Notes under the pieces: generated by a model
What the model was told of the DNA's origin: nothing
Database searches by the model: none
The model's input: only the letters and a program-made list of their open reading frames with translations
Shown: positions 25,501 to 33,733 of the stretch, one piece after another
Layout: every line of letters starts with the position of its first letter
Position numbering within the stretch: the stretch's first letter is position 1
Made by a program: the position numbers and the translations under genes
Origin: Thermoplasmatota archaeon
GTDB lineage: Archaea; Thermoplasmatota; E2; DHVEG-1; B18-G2
Assembly: GCA_029259115.1 (NCBI GenBank)
Contig: JAPDJO010000033.1
Location: 1 to 46,206 of the forward strand
DNA: 46,206 nucleotides
Direction: 5' to 3'

Positions 25501-26492
25501 GTGCAAAAATTTGTTTCATTGGAAATTTATCTTCAACATTTGTCAAAAGGGATCACGAAATTTTAAAAAAATACTTTGATGTAGATGTTGTTCAACTACC
25601 AAAAACAAAGAAGGATTGGCTCACATATCCTTTACTGATAAAGAGAAAGGTTAAACAGGCTGATGTCGTGTTTGGCTGGTTTGCCGGATGGCATACTGCA
25701 CCTGCTGTTTACTATGCAAAGAAATATGAGAAAAAGTCAATTATTGTTGTAGGTGGATACGATGCCGCCTACGTTCCAGAAATAAACTATGGAGCATTCA
25801 CAAACATCAAGGAAAGGACTCCAGCAAAATACATCTATAAAAATGCTGATAAGGTGCTGGTTGTGGATCTGTCTCTAAAGAGAGATATCATTAAAAATGC
25901 TGGAGTGAGGGGTGAAAATATAGAATATCTACCTACCGGGTACGACTCAAACTATTGGAAATCTAAGGGGAAGAAAGAAGATGTGGTTTTAACAGTAGGA
26001 AAAATAAGTTGGAGAGTTATGAAACGAAAAGGGTTTGAAACTTTTGTTAGAGCTGCAAGATACGTTCCTAATGCGAAATTTGTCCTCGTGGGTAAACACG
26101 CTGATGACTCTATAAAACATCTTAGTAAAATCGCATCTGAAAATGTGGAATTTACCGGCTTTGTACCAGATGAAGAACTATTAGATTGGTATCAAAGAGC
26201 AAAAGTTTATTGTCAATTGTCAAGATACGAAGGTTTACCAAATGCTTTATGTGAGGCTATGCTTTGTGAATGTATTCCTGTAGGTACTATGTACTGCGGC
26301 ATACCGACAGCAATTGGTGACACTGGCTTCTATGTCCCTTATGGTGATGTTAAAGCAACAGCGGAAGCTATAAGGGAAGCATTAAGATTACCAGGTGAAT
26401 CAGGTAAAAGAGCAAGAGAGAGGATAGCAAAACTATTCCCATTAGAAAAAAGAGAGAAGGGATTGATCGAGACAATAAGAATGGGTGGATAG
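25497..26492 (+). CDS. Family 4-like (GT-B) glycosyltransferase
   Basis: A 331-residue GT-B glycosyltransferase. The N-terminal part is short (KICFIGNLSSTFVKRDHEIL, then VVFGWFAGWHTAPAVYYA); the donor domain has VVLTVGKISWRVMKRKGFET, NAKFVLVGKHADD, ENVEFTGFVPDEELLDWY and YEGLPNALCEAMLCECIPV with the E-x7-E-like site. The ATG at 25497 overlaps the epimerase stop; a GTG at 25485 is less likely. It probably adds the sugar next to, or forming, the epimerised uronate. Confidence 0.88.
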   Translation: MSAKICFIGNLSSTFVKRDHEILKKYFDVDVVQLPKTKKDWLTYPLLIKRKVKQADVVFGWFAGWHTAPAVYYAKKYEKKSIIVVGGYDAAYVPEINYGAFTNIKERTPAKYIYKNADKVLVVDLSLKRDIIKNAGVRGENIEYLPTGYDSNYWKSKGKKEDVVLTVGKISWRVMKRKGFETFVRAARYVPNAKFVLVGKHADDSIKHLSKIASENVEFTGFVPDEELLDWYQRAKVYCQLSRYEGLPNALCEAMLCECIPVGTMYCGIPTAIGDTGFYVPYGDVKATAEAIREALRLPGESGKRARERIAKLFPLEKREKGLIETIRMGG

Positions 26493-27359
26493 ATGAAGAT
26501 TGTAGTGTTAGGTATAGATGCATTAGAATATGATCTAGTGGAAGAGTGGAATCTGAAACATTTAAAACAAAAATCTTATTGCAAAACAGACTTATCTGAT
26601 TTTGATGTAATAACAACTCCCCTTATATGGGGTGCAATGGTAACTGGAAAAAAATTAAAAGAAATCGAAGAGATATACGTTAAAAGGGCAAGGTTCTTTT
26701 CTAAACATGGAACTACCATCAGAAGGGAACAAGAGCAATATGTTATAGCAAAAATATTAAGAAGGCTACTTCCATCAAAGATTAAAAATTTTGTTTCAAA
26801 AAAAATTGTGCCCGATCCGTTTAAAAAAACATATGACATAATACAAAAGAGGGGGTATACAACCATATTTGATTTTTTTGAGAAAACATGGAACAATGGG
26901 ATTCCTGCATATAATAGAAATGTCTCAACTGAAGAGGTTAAAGAGCTCATGGAAAAAGCTGTTAAAGGAGATGTAAAAAGTCTGTATAACTATTCAATGG
27001 AACTGTATAAAAAGGAAAAGGAAGAATTACTGAAAGCAATATCCAAGGATTATGAACTGATATTTTGGTATACGCCCTTTCTAGATGAAATAGAACATTT
27101 CTATATAAATAAAAGATTAAAGCTATTGAACATATATCTAGAATTAAACAATCTAGTGAAAGTCATAAAAGAAAAACTGAATGAAAATGACATTTTGTAT
27201 ATAGTATCAGATCATGGAATGGAACCTATAGAAGGAGATCCTAGAGGTGGGGACCATTCAGATCACGGTTTCTTCTCATCAAATACAGGAGAACTTATTC
27301 AAAAACCACAGGATCTTTTCTATCTCATTAAGAAAAAGGCTGAAGAAATAAAAGGTTAA
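26493..27359 (+). CDS. Alkaline-phosphatase-superfamily phosphodiesterase-like protein
   Basis: A 288-residue protein with VVLGIDALEYDLVEEW at the N terminus and ILYIVSDHGMEP plus GGDHSDHGFFSS near the C terminus, the metal-binding elements of type I phosphodiesterases and nucleotide pyrophosphatases. The Thr in TTPLIWGAM sits where the nucleophile is expected. It starts at the base after the preceding stop, so is in the same operon. It is the third such enzyme in the cluster and has no signal peptide. The substrate is unknown, perhaps a nucleotide-sugar, glycan-phosphate or PAP-like compound. Confidence 0.8.
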   Translation: MKIVVLGIDALEYDLVEEWNLKHLKQKSYCKTDLSDFDVITTPLIWGAMVTGKKLKEIEEIYVKRARFFSKHGTTIRREQEQYVIAKILRRLLPSKIKNFVSKKIVPDPFKKTYDIIQKRGYTTIFDFFEKTWNNGIPAYNRNVSTEEVKELMEKAVKGDVKSLYNYSMELYKKEKEELLKAISKDYELIFWYTPFLDEIEHFYINKRLKLLNIYLELNNLVKVIKEKLNENDILYIVSDHGMEPIEGDPRGGDHSDHGFFSSNTGELIQKPQDLFYLIKKKAEEIKG

Positions 27360-27372
27360 TTTGTCCTCTTCT

Positions 27373-28887
27373 TTATCTTTTTAACATCTCTTCCTTCATA
27401 TACCTTAGCATTTTTAGAGGATTCAGAGAGTCGATGAAGAGATGGATATCATCCTTTTTGAGTTCTCCAATAAGGTAAAGTATCGACAAATATATTCCGG
27501 CTCCAAATATGAAAGCAAGCAAAAGATCGTACCATCTTAATATATCATATAGCTCCATGAATTTGTACATCATAAAAGCCATCACGAGGGATGATATGGC
27601 ATGTTTCAATACAGCCCTACTAGATCCTATTCCCGAGATTTTGTAAGCAACGTATCTAATATAAACAAAACCCGCGAAGTAAGAGATGACAGTAGCTATC
27701 GCCGCACCTTCTGCAGAGAGACCGAACAGCTTCAATCCTAAGCTCCTTATATTTCTTGGTATTAGTATGATATCCAAAATGATGTTTAGTCCGACCATGA
27801 TTAATACTCTATTTCTCGCAAACTCAGGCATACCCATTCCCTGAGTTAGGCTCTGATAGGGTCTCGATAAAATCTCTATTAAAGCAAAGATTGGTAATAT
27901 TCTCAATATCAGGAGAGCATCCATATATTTATCACTGAGAAGGATATGGATTATGGGTTCTGCTAGTACAATTATTAGCACTATGATAGGAAAAACTATC
28001 ATACTAAGATATCTCTCGGATTTAGCTACAACTTCTCTTACTTTCCTAAAATCTCTTTTCGAGTGATATTCGGATACTGTAGGTAACAGGAGTAAACCGA
28101 CAGATGTAGAGAATAAAATAACAAATCTTGATAGATTGTAAACAGCAAAATATTCTCCAACCTCGTTTGCGCTCCAGAATAGCTGAATAAATACCTTGTC
28201 GATATTCGTCATTATTCTCCATGAAAAGACCGCAAATGCCATGTGAATCGCAAAGGAGAGATAATTTTTGAAATAGGCTAAAGATGGTCTGGCAACAGGA
28301 TATCCTCTGAAGAATGAAAGTGCTAAAAGGAAATGGAAAATCTCCCCAATAAGATAAGTAGATGCAAGAGCAATGGGTCCCAAATCATTGTATGCAACAT
28401 ATATGGTCGCTACTACTCTTGTTAATGTATACGCTAACAGCGGAATCTGCGCTTTTGCAGATTCTTTTCTTGCGTTGAAAGTGGAAATGAAAGTTTGAGT
28501 TAGGGTCAACAAGACAAAATACGCCAAGAGAATGTAGATAGCTTGTTCATGCAAAGGGGATTCGAATCCTCTCCCTAGAATATACTTCCAAATAGCTACG
28601 GATCCTATAACTACCGATGCTAACAAACCAGCCAAGAAAAGTTTCGTTACAGCGAAGGTTGCTATACACGTTCCCAAATCTTTACCTTCTGATATTCTCT
28701 TGATATGAGCGTGATCGAATCCTAGAGTTCCAAACATCGAAAAGAGAGCGACAAATCCATAAGCAAAACCTACAACTCCATATTCCCACGGATCCATATA
28801 GAGAGCGATAAATTTCAGAGCGATGTAGCCCAGTAAGCCATTAAGAAGTTGAATGAATATGATCAATGCAGACTTTCTGGCTATCAT
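27373..28887 (-). CDS. Polysaccharide flippase (Wzx/MATE-like)
   Basis: A membrane protein of about 504 residues with 12-14 hydrophobic segments and the MOP/Wzx flippase pattern: SALIIFIQLLNGLLGYIALK at the start, FGTLGFDHAHIKRISEG, TNIDKVFIQLFWSANEVGEY in the middle. It likely moves a lipid-linked glycan across the membrane. The frame is open upstream to 28965, but that would overlap the ATPase gene; the ATG at 28887 gives the usual N terminus. It is convergent to the phosphodiesterase-like gene with a 13-nt gap. Confidence 0.9.
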   Translation of the reverse strand: MIARKSALIIFIQLLNGLLGYIALKFIALYMDPWEYGVVGFAYGFVALFSMFGTLGFDHAHIKRISEGKDLGTCIATFAVTKLFLAGLLASVVIGSVAIWKYILGRGFESPLHEQAIYILLAYFVLLTLTQTFISTFNARKESAKAQIPLLAYTLTRVVATIYVAYNDLGPIALASTYLIGEIFHFLLALSFFRGYPVARPSLAYFKNYLSFAIHMAFAVFSWRIMTNIDKVFIQLFWSANEVGEYFAVYNLSRFVILFSTSVGLLLLPTVSEYHSKRDFRKVREVVAKSERYLSMIVFPIIVLIIVLAEPIIHILLSDKYMDALLILRILPIFALIEILSRPYQSLTQGMGMPEFARNRVLIMVGLNIILDIILIPRNIRSLGLKLFGLSAEGAAIATVISYFAGFVYIRYVAYKISGIGSSRAVLKHAISSLVMAFMMYKFMELYDILRWYDLLLAFIFGAGIYLSILYLIGELKKDDIHLFIDSLNPLKMLRYMKEEMLKR

Positions 28888-28928
28888 GCTGTGAGAAAAG
28901 AAATTTCGAGGAGGTTTATAAAGGGATG

Positions 28929-30194
28929 CTATGCATGTAGTAACCACTTCCAGAGAGGTATACATTTTATTGTCTTGTCATTTATATTCAGTTCATCCTC
29001 ATAATCCCATGTTATGATCTCTAAATTCTTGCATTTCAGTTCATTGCTCGCTTTGATTAGAGATTTTATCTCCCTTTTCTCTATCTCGTCTCTTCCAGAT
29101 GCATAGGTTACTTGGATGAGTTGTTTGATATCTAAACCCTCTTTCAAAACGAAATCGACTTCTCCATCTGAGAATTTGAGATAAAAGATGTCGAGCAATG
29201 GATTTTCGTTTCTTTTCCTTATCAGATCCAGTAAAACAATGTTCTCCATTAATCTGCCATAATCCGGAGAATATCTGGCTATTCTAGTTAAACCTGTATC
29301 GCACAGATAGATCTTTTTTGGCCAGCTCTCTCTGAGATGTACCTTATCTGAGTATCTCTTGAGAAAAAAGAAAAACATGGTATCCTGGAGCTTTGTGACA
29401 TACTCATAAACGGTATCCTTTCCAACTCTTACATCTGTTTTCAGCTTATTATACAAACCTCTAATCGATATCTCCTTAGAGTAATTCTGGATCATAAAAG
29501 TATGTATCATCCTCGCTAAGTCAAGATTTCTTATCTTGTGTCTCTCTATGAAATCTCTAAAGAGAATCAGATCTGAGTATTCTCTCAGTATCTTCAATTT
29601 CTCCTCACTCTTAATAACATCTGGAAAACCTCCAAATTCGATATAGTTTCTCAACAGATTCTTTATTCTCGCCTCTTCATCTTTACTCAAGTATTTCCCA
29701 ACAAAAATCTGTTTGAATCTCAGGAATTCTCTAAAACTGAAAGGTAATAAAACATATGATAAACTCCTGCCTCTGAGTTGCGTTGCTATTTCCTTGCTCA
29801 ATAACTTCGATGATGAACCTGACAAAAAGATCCTGTACTTTCTCAAATCATGAAACTCTCTCACCACCTTCTCCCAGTTCTCCATATTCTGAATCTCATC
29901 CAACAGCAGATATTTTGGATTTCTACCATATATCTCCATGTAAATTCTTATCACATCCCTCAGTTCTCTATAGTTAATCTCTGCCAAACGAGGGTCTTCA
30001 AAGTTCAGATAAACTTGATTCTCGATCTTTTTGGATAATGAGAATAAAAAATAGGTTTTACCTGCGCGTCTGGGACCAATTATGGATATTATGAATTCGG
30101 ATTCCATTGGCACCTTTAATTCTCTTTCTAAGATATCCTGTGGTAAGCTTTCGTACTCCCTAAAATAGTCGATTACATCATCTCGAACGAGCAT
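28929..30194 (-). CDS. AAA ATPase with DUF4143 domain (copy A)
   Basis: An ATPase of the AAA_14/DUF4143 type: Walker A GPRRAGKTYFLF near residue 40, Walker B YLLLDEIQNMENW, sensor KYRIFLSGSSSKLLS, arginine-rich TQLRGRSLSYVLLPFSFREF, and a C-terminal DUF4143 nuclease-like part (FSDGEVDFVLKEG, QVTYASGRDEIEKRE). The role of this archaeal family is unknown. An ATG at 30194 is preferred over a TTG at 30212. Its last ~60 codons are nearly identical in DNA to those of the next ATPase gene, while the rest is diverged. Confidence 0.88.
   Translation of the reverse strand: MLVRDDVIDYFREYESLPQDILERELKVPMESEFIISIIGPRRAGKTYFLFSLSKKIENQVYLNFEDPRLAEINYRELRDVIRIYMEIYGRNPKYLLLDEIQNMENWEKVVREFHDLRKYRIFLSGSSSKLLSKEIATQLRGRSLSYVLLPFSFREFLRFKQIFVGKYLSKDEEARIKNLLRNYIEFGGFPDVIKSEEKLKILREYSDLILFRDFIERHKIRNLDLARMIHTFMIQNYSKEISIRGLYNKLKTDVRVGKDTVYEYVTKLQDTMFFFFLKRYSDKVHLRESWPKKIYLCDTGLTRIARYSPDYGRLMENIVLLDLIRKRNENPLLDIFYLKFSDGEVDFVLKEGLDIKQLIQVTYASGRDEIEKREIKSLIKASNELKCKNLEIITWDYEDELNINDKTIKCIPLWKWLLHA
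28942..29124. repeat. 183-bp duplicated 3' end, copy A
   Basis: This stretch matches 30390-30572 in the same orientation without gaps; by eye there are about 13 differences in 183 bases, and some 58 consecutive bases are identical. It covers the C-terminal ~60 codons of a DUF4143-type ATPase. Beyond the repeat the two genes are clearly different, which suggests gene conversion or recombination between paralogues. Confidence 0.85.
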
Positions 30195-30325
30195 GCAATG
30201 TAATAAGGACAATTATTGATAAATATTTCCCTCTTACAGGGACAAAATTTCTCATTTGAGACAGTATAGATGTTTAATCTTGCCAGAAGCATCCCTTACC
30301 TAATTATTTGAAAAAATTTGCACCA

Positions 30326-30345
30326 TAATGCAAAACATTGCATTA
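30326..30345. repeat. Perfect 8-bp inverted repeat with 4-bp loop
   Basis: TAATGCAA and TTGCATTA flank AACA in the ~180-bp gap upstream of ATPase copy A and downstream of copy B. It may be an operator, a hairpin at the end of copy B transcription, or a protein-binding site. No other feature was found in this gap. Confidence 0.55.
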
Positions 30346-30376
30346 CTATGTATCAGCATTGGCACCGACTCCTTGG

Positions 30377-31657
30377 TTATACCGATAACAACCACTTCCA
30401 GAGAGATATACACTTTATCATCTTGCCATTTATATTCAATTCATCCTCATAATCCCATGTTATGATCTCTAAATTCCTGCATTTCAGTTCATCGCCTGCT
30501 TTGATTAGAGATTTTATCTCCCTTTTCTCTATCTCGTCTCTTCCAGATGCATAGGTTGCTTGAATAAGTTCCTTTATCGATGTTCCCTCCTTGATGACAA
30601 AATCCACCTCCCTTCCCTGATGATCTTTCCAGTAAAAGATTTCCATATCTGGATGCTGATAACTCTTCCTTCTCAGAAGTTCTATGGCTACCACATTTTC
30701 CATAATTCTTCCAGTATTTTCGCTCAGCCGGAAGGAAACAACGCTTATAATTCCTGTATCGATGCAATAAACTTTCTTGGGTGCGATTATGCTTTCCTTA
30801 AGTTTTGGAGAGAATCTTTCTATCATCTTTATCAAATAAGCCTGCTCCAGCCCATCTATCCAGTTTTTTATTGTGTGCTGATCCTTTATATCTAGAATAT
30901 TCTTCAGTTTCGAAAACGTGATTTCTGAGGAAAAATTGGAAACAAGGTATTTTGTCATCTCTTTGAATGCCGCCTTTTTCTTTATTTTGATTCTCCTGAT
31001 TATATCTTTTTCCAGTATGTCAAAGTAGATGCTCACCAAGATTTCCTTTCCCAAAATGTATCTCTCCGGAAAACCTCCCTGGGAAAGATAATCTTTCAGC
31101 AGATTCTTTATCAATCCAATCTTTGCTGTTGTAAGGTACTCTCCAAACCCAAAATCGTTGTATATAAGAAATTCCCTGAAACTAAATGGGTACAGGGTAA
31201 AGTCTACATGCCTTCCCGTCAGGTGGGTTGCAAGCTCTCCAGAGAGCATCTTTGAATTGCTACCGGTAATGATAACCCTCTTTGTTCTACGCAACCGATT
31301 GACAAAAAGCTCCCACCCTTGAATGTTGTGAGGCTCATCTAGTACCACATTCTCTATCTTTCCATGGAGTTCATAGAATGCCTCCATCACCTTATCGAAG
31401 TCTTTAACATTGAAATCCATGATTCTCTCATCATCGAAGTTTATGTATCCATATCCTTCGTTTCTTAACAACTGCAATGAAAGCGTTGATTTACCACATC
31501 TTCTCACACCCAGAATGGCGAGTACATTTGGGGATTTTAAAAAACCTTTCAACCTCTCCCTGTCAACCTCTCTTTCTATTATCTTCGTTTTTTCAAATCT
31601 TTCCTCTATCTCCTCTCTCTGCGAAGCTATAATCTCCTTTATTTCCTGCAGTTGCAT
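30377..31657 (-). CDS. AAA ATPase with DUF4143 domain (copy B)
   Basis: A 426-residue paralogue of copy A: N-terminal coiled segment MQLQEIKEIIASQREEIEER, Walker A GVRRCGKSTLSL (about residues 50-60), Walker B ENVVLDEPHNIQGWE, RVIITGSNSKMLSGE, HLTGRHVDFTLYPFSFREFL, and DUF4143 with WKDHQGREVDFVIKEG. In Walker B the usual DEIQ is DEPH, as in several relatives. The ATG at 31657 is supported by a TATA-like CTTTTTTAAAAAG about 24 nt upstream and by the normal family N terminus; the frame runs open to 31762. The 3' end is shared with copy A. Confidence 0.88.
   Translation of the reverse strand: MQLQEIKEIIASQREEIEERFEKTKIIEREVDRERLKGFLKSPNVLAILGVRRCGKSTLSLQLLRNEGYGYINFDDERIMDFNVKDFDKVMEAFYELHGKIENVVLDEPHNIQGWELFVNRLRRTKRVIITGSNSKMLSGELATHLTGRHVDFTLYPFSFREFLIYNDFGFGEYLTTAKIGLIKNLLKDYLSQGGFPERYILGKEILVSIYFDILEKDIIRRIKIKKKAAFKEMTKYLVSNFSSEITFSKLKNILDIKDQHTIKNWIDGLEQAYLIKMIERFSPKLKESIIAPKKVYCIDTGIISVVSFRLSENTGRIMENVVAIELLRRKSYQHPDMEIFYWKDHQGREVDFVIKEGTSIKELIQATYASGRDEIEKREIKSLIKAGDELKCRNLEIITWDYEDELNINGKMIKCISLWKWLLSV
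30390..30572. repeat. 183-bp duplicated 3' end, copy B
   Basis: Partner of 28942-29124, offset by exactly 1448 bp, same orientation. See that entry for the comparison; the differences are scattered and mostly T/C or A/G transitions. Confidence 0.85.
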
Positions 31658-31765
31658 AAAATTATAATCACAATCTTTTTTAAAAAGTTTGTGATTTTTA
31701 TGAGTTTCAATCCAGTTGCACAAGTAATCCAGATGATCTCCCTCACCGAATTCCTTTCGCAAAGG

Positions 31766-31798
31766 TTATATACTTCAAAAAATTAACAGAAATGTTAA
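31766..31798 (+). promoter_or_regulatory. Promoter with inverted-repeat operator of the AbiE-type pair
   Basis: A TATA-like TTATATA at about 31766-31772 is followed by TTAACA-GAAA-TGTTAA, a perfect 6-bp inverted repeat at 31783-31798, which would overlap the expected transcription start. AbiEi antitoxins of known systems repress their own operon by binding inverted repeats upstream, so this is a good candidate operator. The ATG of the toxin is at 31816. Confidence 0.55.
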
Positions 31799-31815
31799 GT
31801 TTGTAATGTGAAATC

Positions 31816-32619
31816 ATGCTATGGGAGGAGATTATCGCAAAAAGCGAGAAAATGGGAGCAACCCCAACTCAAGTATTTCAGGAAGAGGTGCAGAAGGTTC
31901 TGCTCACTTCCTTGAGCCGAGACGAAGCATTCAACCATATTGTTTTTCAGGGTGGAACCGCTCTCAGACTATTTTATGGAAATCCCCGCTTTTCAGAGGA
32001 TCTGGATTTCGTTTTGAAGCAAGACGAGATGTTTGATCTCACCAGAAACATCCCCAACATGCAAACATCTGTTGAAGATGCATTTCCATTTATTGAAGAA
32101 GCCAGTCTCGATATTCAGAGAAATGATGATCAAATGCAACGCCTCGTTCTTAAGATTAGAGGGAGACCATTCAAAAGAATTCGAGTGCACTTAGAATTGG
32201 CGTATGTTCCATCTTACCATAATAAACCAAGAGTACTTGATTATCCTCCTCTCAATCCAGTTGTAAGAGTGGAGGAGGATCATGAGATACTCGCTGATAA
32301 ACTGGTTGCTTTGGGAAACAGACCATACATAAAGGGAAGGGATGTATGGGATGTATATTTTCTTGCCAAAGAAAAAAACATCACCATTCCATGGGATCTT
32401 GTGTTCCGGAAGGCTAGAGATTATGGAACCACACCATCAAATCTGAAAAAGAATATTCTAGAAGCTATGGAGAGATTGAAGAAAGAAGGATTGTCTATTC
32501 TTCACAGCGAGATCCTTCGTTTCATGCCAAAAAGAACGCTTGATCAATACAGCGAAAACCTCAGAGAAATTGTGGATGCGGTCGTAGAAATCATAAGAGG
32601 TGGGGTTCTTGAAGAGTGA
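31816..32619 (+). CDS. AbiEii-type nucleotidyltransferase toxin
   Basis: A 267-residue nucleotidyltransferase of the AbiEii family: FQGGTALRLFYGNPRFSEDLDFVL (in parts at residues about 44-67) contains the GG(T/S) turn and the D-x-D pair that bind metal and nucleotide. The later DHEILADKLVAL and KGRDVWDVYFLA segments are also typical. In studied type IV toxin-antitoxin systems such toxins stop growth, and MenT-type relatives add nucleotides to tRNA. The following antitoxin-like gene overlaps its end by 20 nt. Here the toxin gene comes first; the classical order is antitoxin first. Confidence 0.87.
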   Translation: MLWEEIIAKSEKMGATPTQVFQEEVQKVLLTSLSRDEAFNHIVFQGGTALRLFYGNPRFSEDLDFVLKQDEMFDLTRNIPNMQTSVEDAFPFIEEASLDIQRNDDQMQRLVLKIRGRPFKRIRVHLELAYVPSYHNKPRVLDYPPLNPVVRVEEDHEILADKLVALGNRPYIKGRDVWDVYFLAKEKNITIPWDLVFRKARDYGTTPSNLKKNILEAMERLKKEGLSILHSEILRFMPKRTLDQYSENLREIVDAVVEIIRGGVLEE

Positions 32620-33208
32620 TGAGTGGTTACGCTTCTTCAAACGGCATAAAGATAAAAAGATATTCTCACTCTCTGATCTGTCACAGTTAACAGGAGAAGA
32701 TAAATCATCTCTCTACGTTCAACTGACCAGATTGGTCAAATCTGGATTGGTGAAGAGGATTGCATACCGCTGGTATGAAAACCCATTTTCTCCTCCAACT
32801 CCGGAGGAAATATCCATGATTCTAAGATGTCCATCGTATCTATCCATGGAATATGCTCTCTCAAGACAAGGAATTCTAAGTCAAGCGGTGTATACGCTCA
32901 CACTTGTAACCACAAAACTTCCTTATACTTATAAAACCGAGGATGCAACCTATGAGTATCATCAGATACACAAGACCTTATTCTGGGGATATGAAAAGGA
33001 AGGATTTGTTAACATTGCTGAACCCGAGAAGGCGTTCCTCGATCTCATCTATATTCGCTGTAAGAAGAAAAGGGATGCAGGTACTACTATGATAAAATCG
33101 TTGCTTGATGATATGGATGTGGATGGGTTTGATCTTGAAAAACTCCGCGCATATTCAGAAAGATTTTCACCAAAAACAAGAAAAATTCTGCATGAGGTGA
33201 TGGAGTGA
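32600..33208 (+). CDS. AbiEi-like winged-helix antitoxin/regulator
   Basis: A 202-residue protein with an N-terminal winged helix (FSLSDLSQLTGEDKSSLYVQ, LTRLVKSGLVKRI) and a C-terminal AbiEi_4-like domain containing CPSYLSMEYALSRQGILSQ and FVNIAEPEKAFLDLIYIRC. It is likely both the antitoxin and the repressor of the pair. It starts at GTG 32600 (or TTG 32609) inside the toxin gene, which gives coupled translation. No TATA-like box separates it from the toxin. Confidence 0.85.
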   Translation: MGFLKSDEWLRFFKRHKDKKIFSLSDLSQLTGEDKSSLYVQLTRLVKSGLVKRIAYRWYENPFSPPTPEEISMILRCPSYLSMEYALSRQGILSQAVYTLTLVTTKLPYTYKTEDATYEYHQIHKTLFWGYEKEGFVNIAEPEKAFLDLIYIRCKKKRDAGTTMIKSLLDDMDVDGFDLEKLRAYSERFSPKTRKILHEVME

Positions 33209-33313
33209 TAAGGAGAAGATCGTGATCCTGTATTTACGCAAAATCCTCTCGTGTTATCCAAATAGTAGAATTTTTCATTAAAATTTCTATCATTGCAATA
33301 GTAATTCTGCAAC

Positions 33314-33660
33314 TTATTTCAGGAGCCATTTCCATAGAGGTACGCATCTTATCGTTTTATCTTTCATCTTCAGTTCATCTTCATAATCCCATGTTATCAG
33401 TAACAGATCTTTGCATCCAAACTTATCGCCTGCCTTTACCAGAGATCTGATCTCTCTTTTCTATCTCATTTTTGCCTGATGCGTAAGTGACTTGAATCAG
33501 CTGCTTGACCTCTGTTCCTTCTCTGACAGGAAAATCGACCTCATGATTATTCTTCTTGTAATAGAGCAGGTCTCTATTTATCTTGTATCCATTCCTCAGA
33601 AGATCAACAAAAACGACTCCCTCCATGGATCTTCCGATGTGCTTAATGCCTTGGATAAGT
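33314..33660 (-). pseudogene. Decayed third copy of a DUF4143-type ATPase (C-terminal ~110 codons)
   Basis: The minus strand encodes the C-terminal part of an ATPase like copies A and B: from about 33650 a frame reads IGRSMEGVVFVDLLRNGYK and KQLIQVTYASGKNEIEKR. At about 33461 two bases present in both intact copies are missing, shifting the frame. Restoring them gives a clean continuation (EIRSLVKAGDKFGCKD, then TWDYEDEL, ending CVPLWKWLLK and a stop at 33314-33316). The N-terminal ATPase domain is absent. This is a truncated and frameshifted relic. Confidence 0.85.
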
Positions 33661-33733
33661 AAAAATCCCGTTTATCTACAAAATGTTACATAGCCAATAA
33701 ACCTCTTTAAAAAGCTAAAAATGAGATAGGGTT

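Noticed and set aside
18894..27359. Calling the three alkaline-phosphatase-like proteins sulfatases that remove sulfate from the glycan
   Set aside because: No formylglycine motif and no export signal were found, so the name was kept at superfamily level.
30326..30345. Inverted repeat as end of an insertion sequence
   Set aside because: No transposase, target duplication or second copy was seen in the window.
30489..30767. Open frame inside the 3' part of ATPase copy B
   Set aside because: Same strand but a different frame from a strongly supported gene; the translation is not protein-like.
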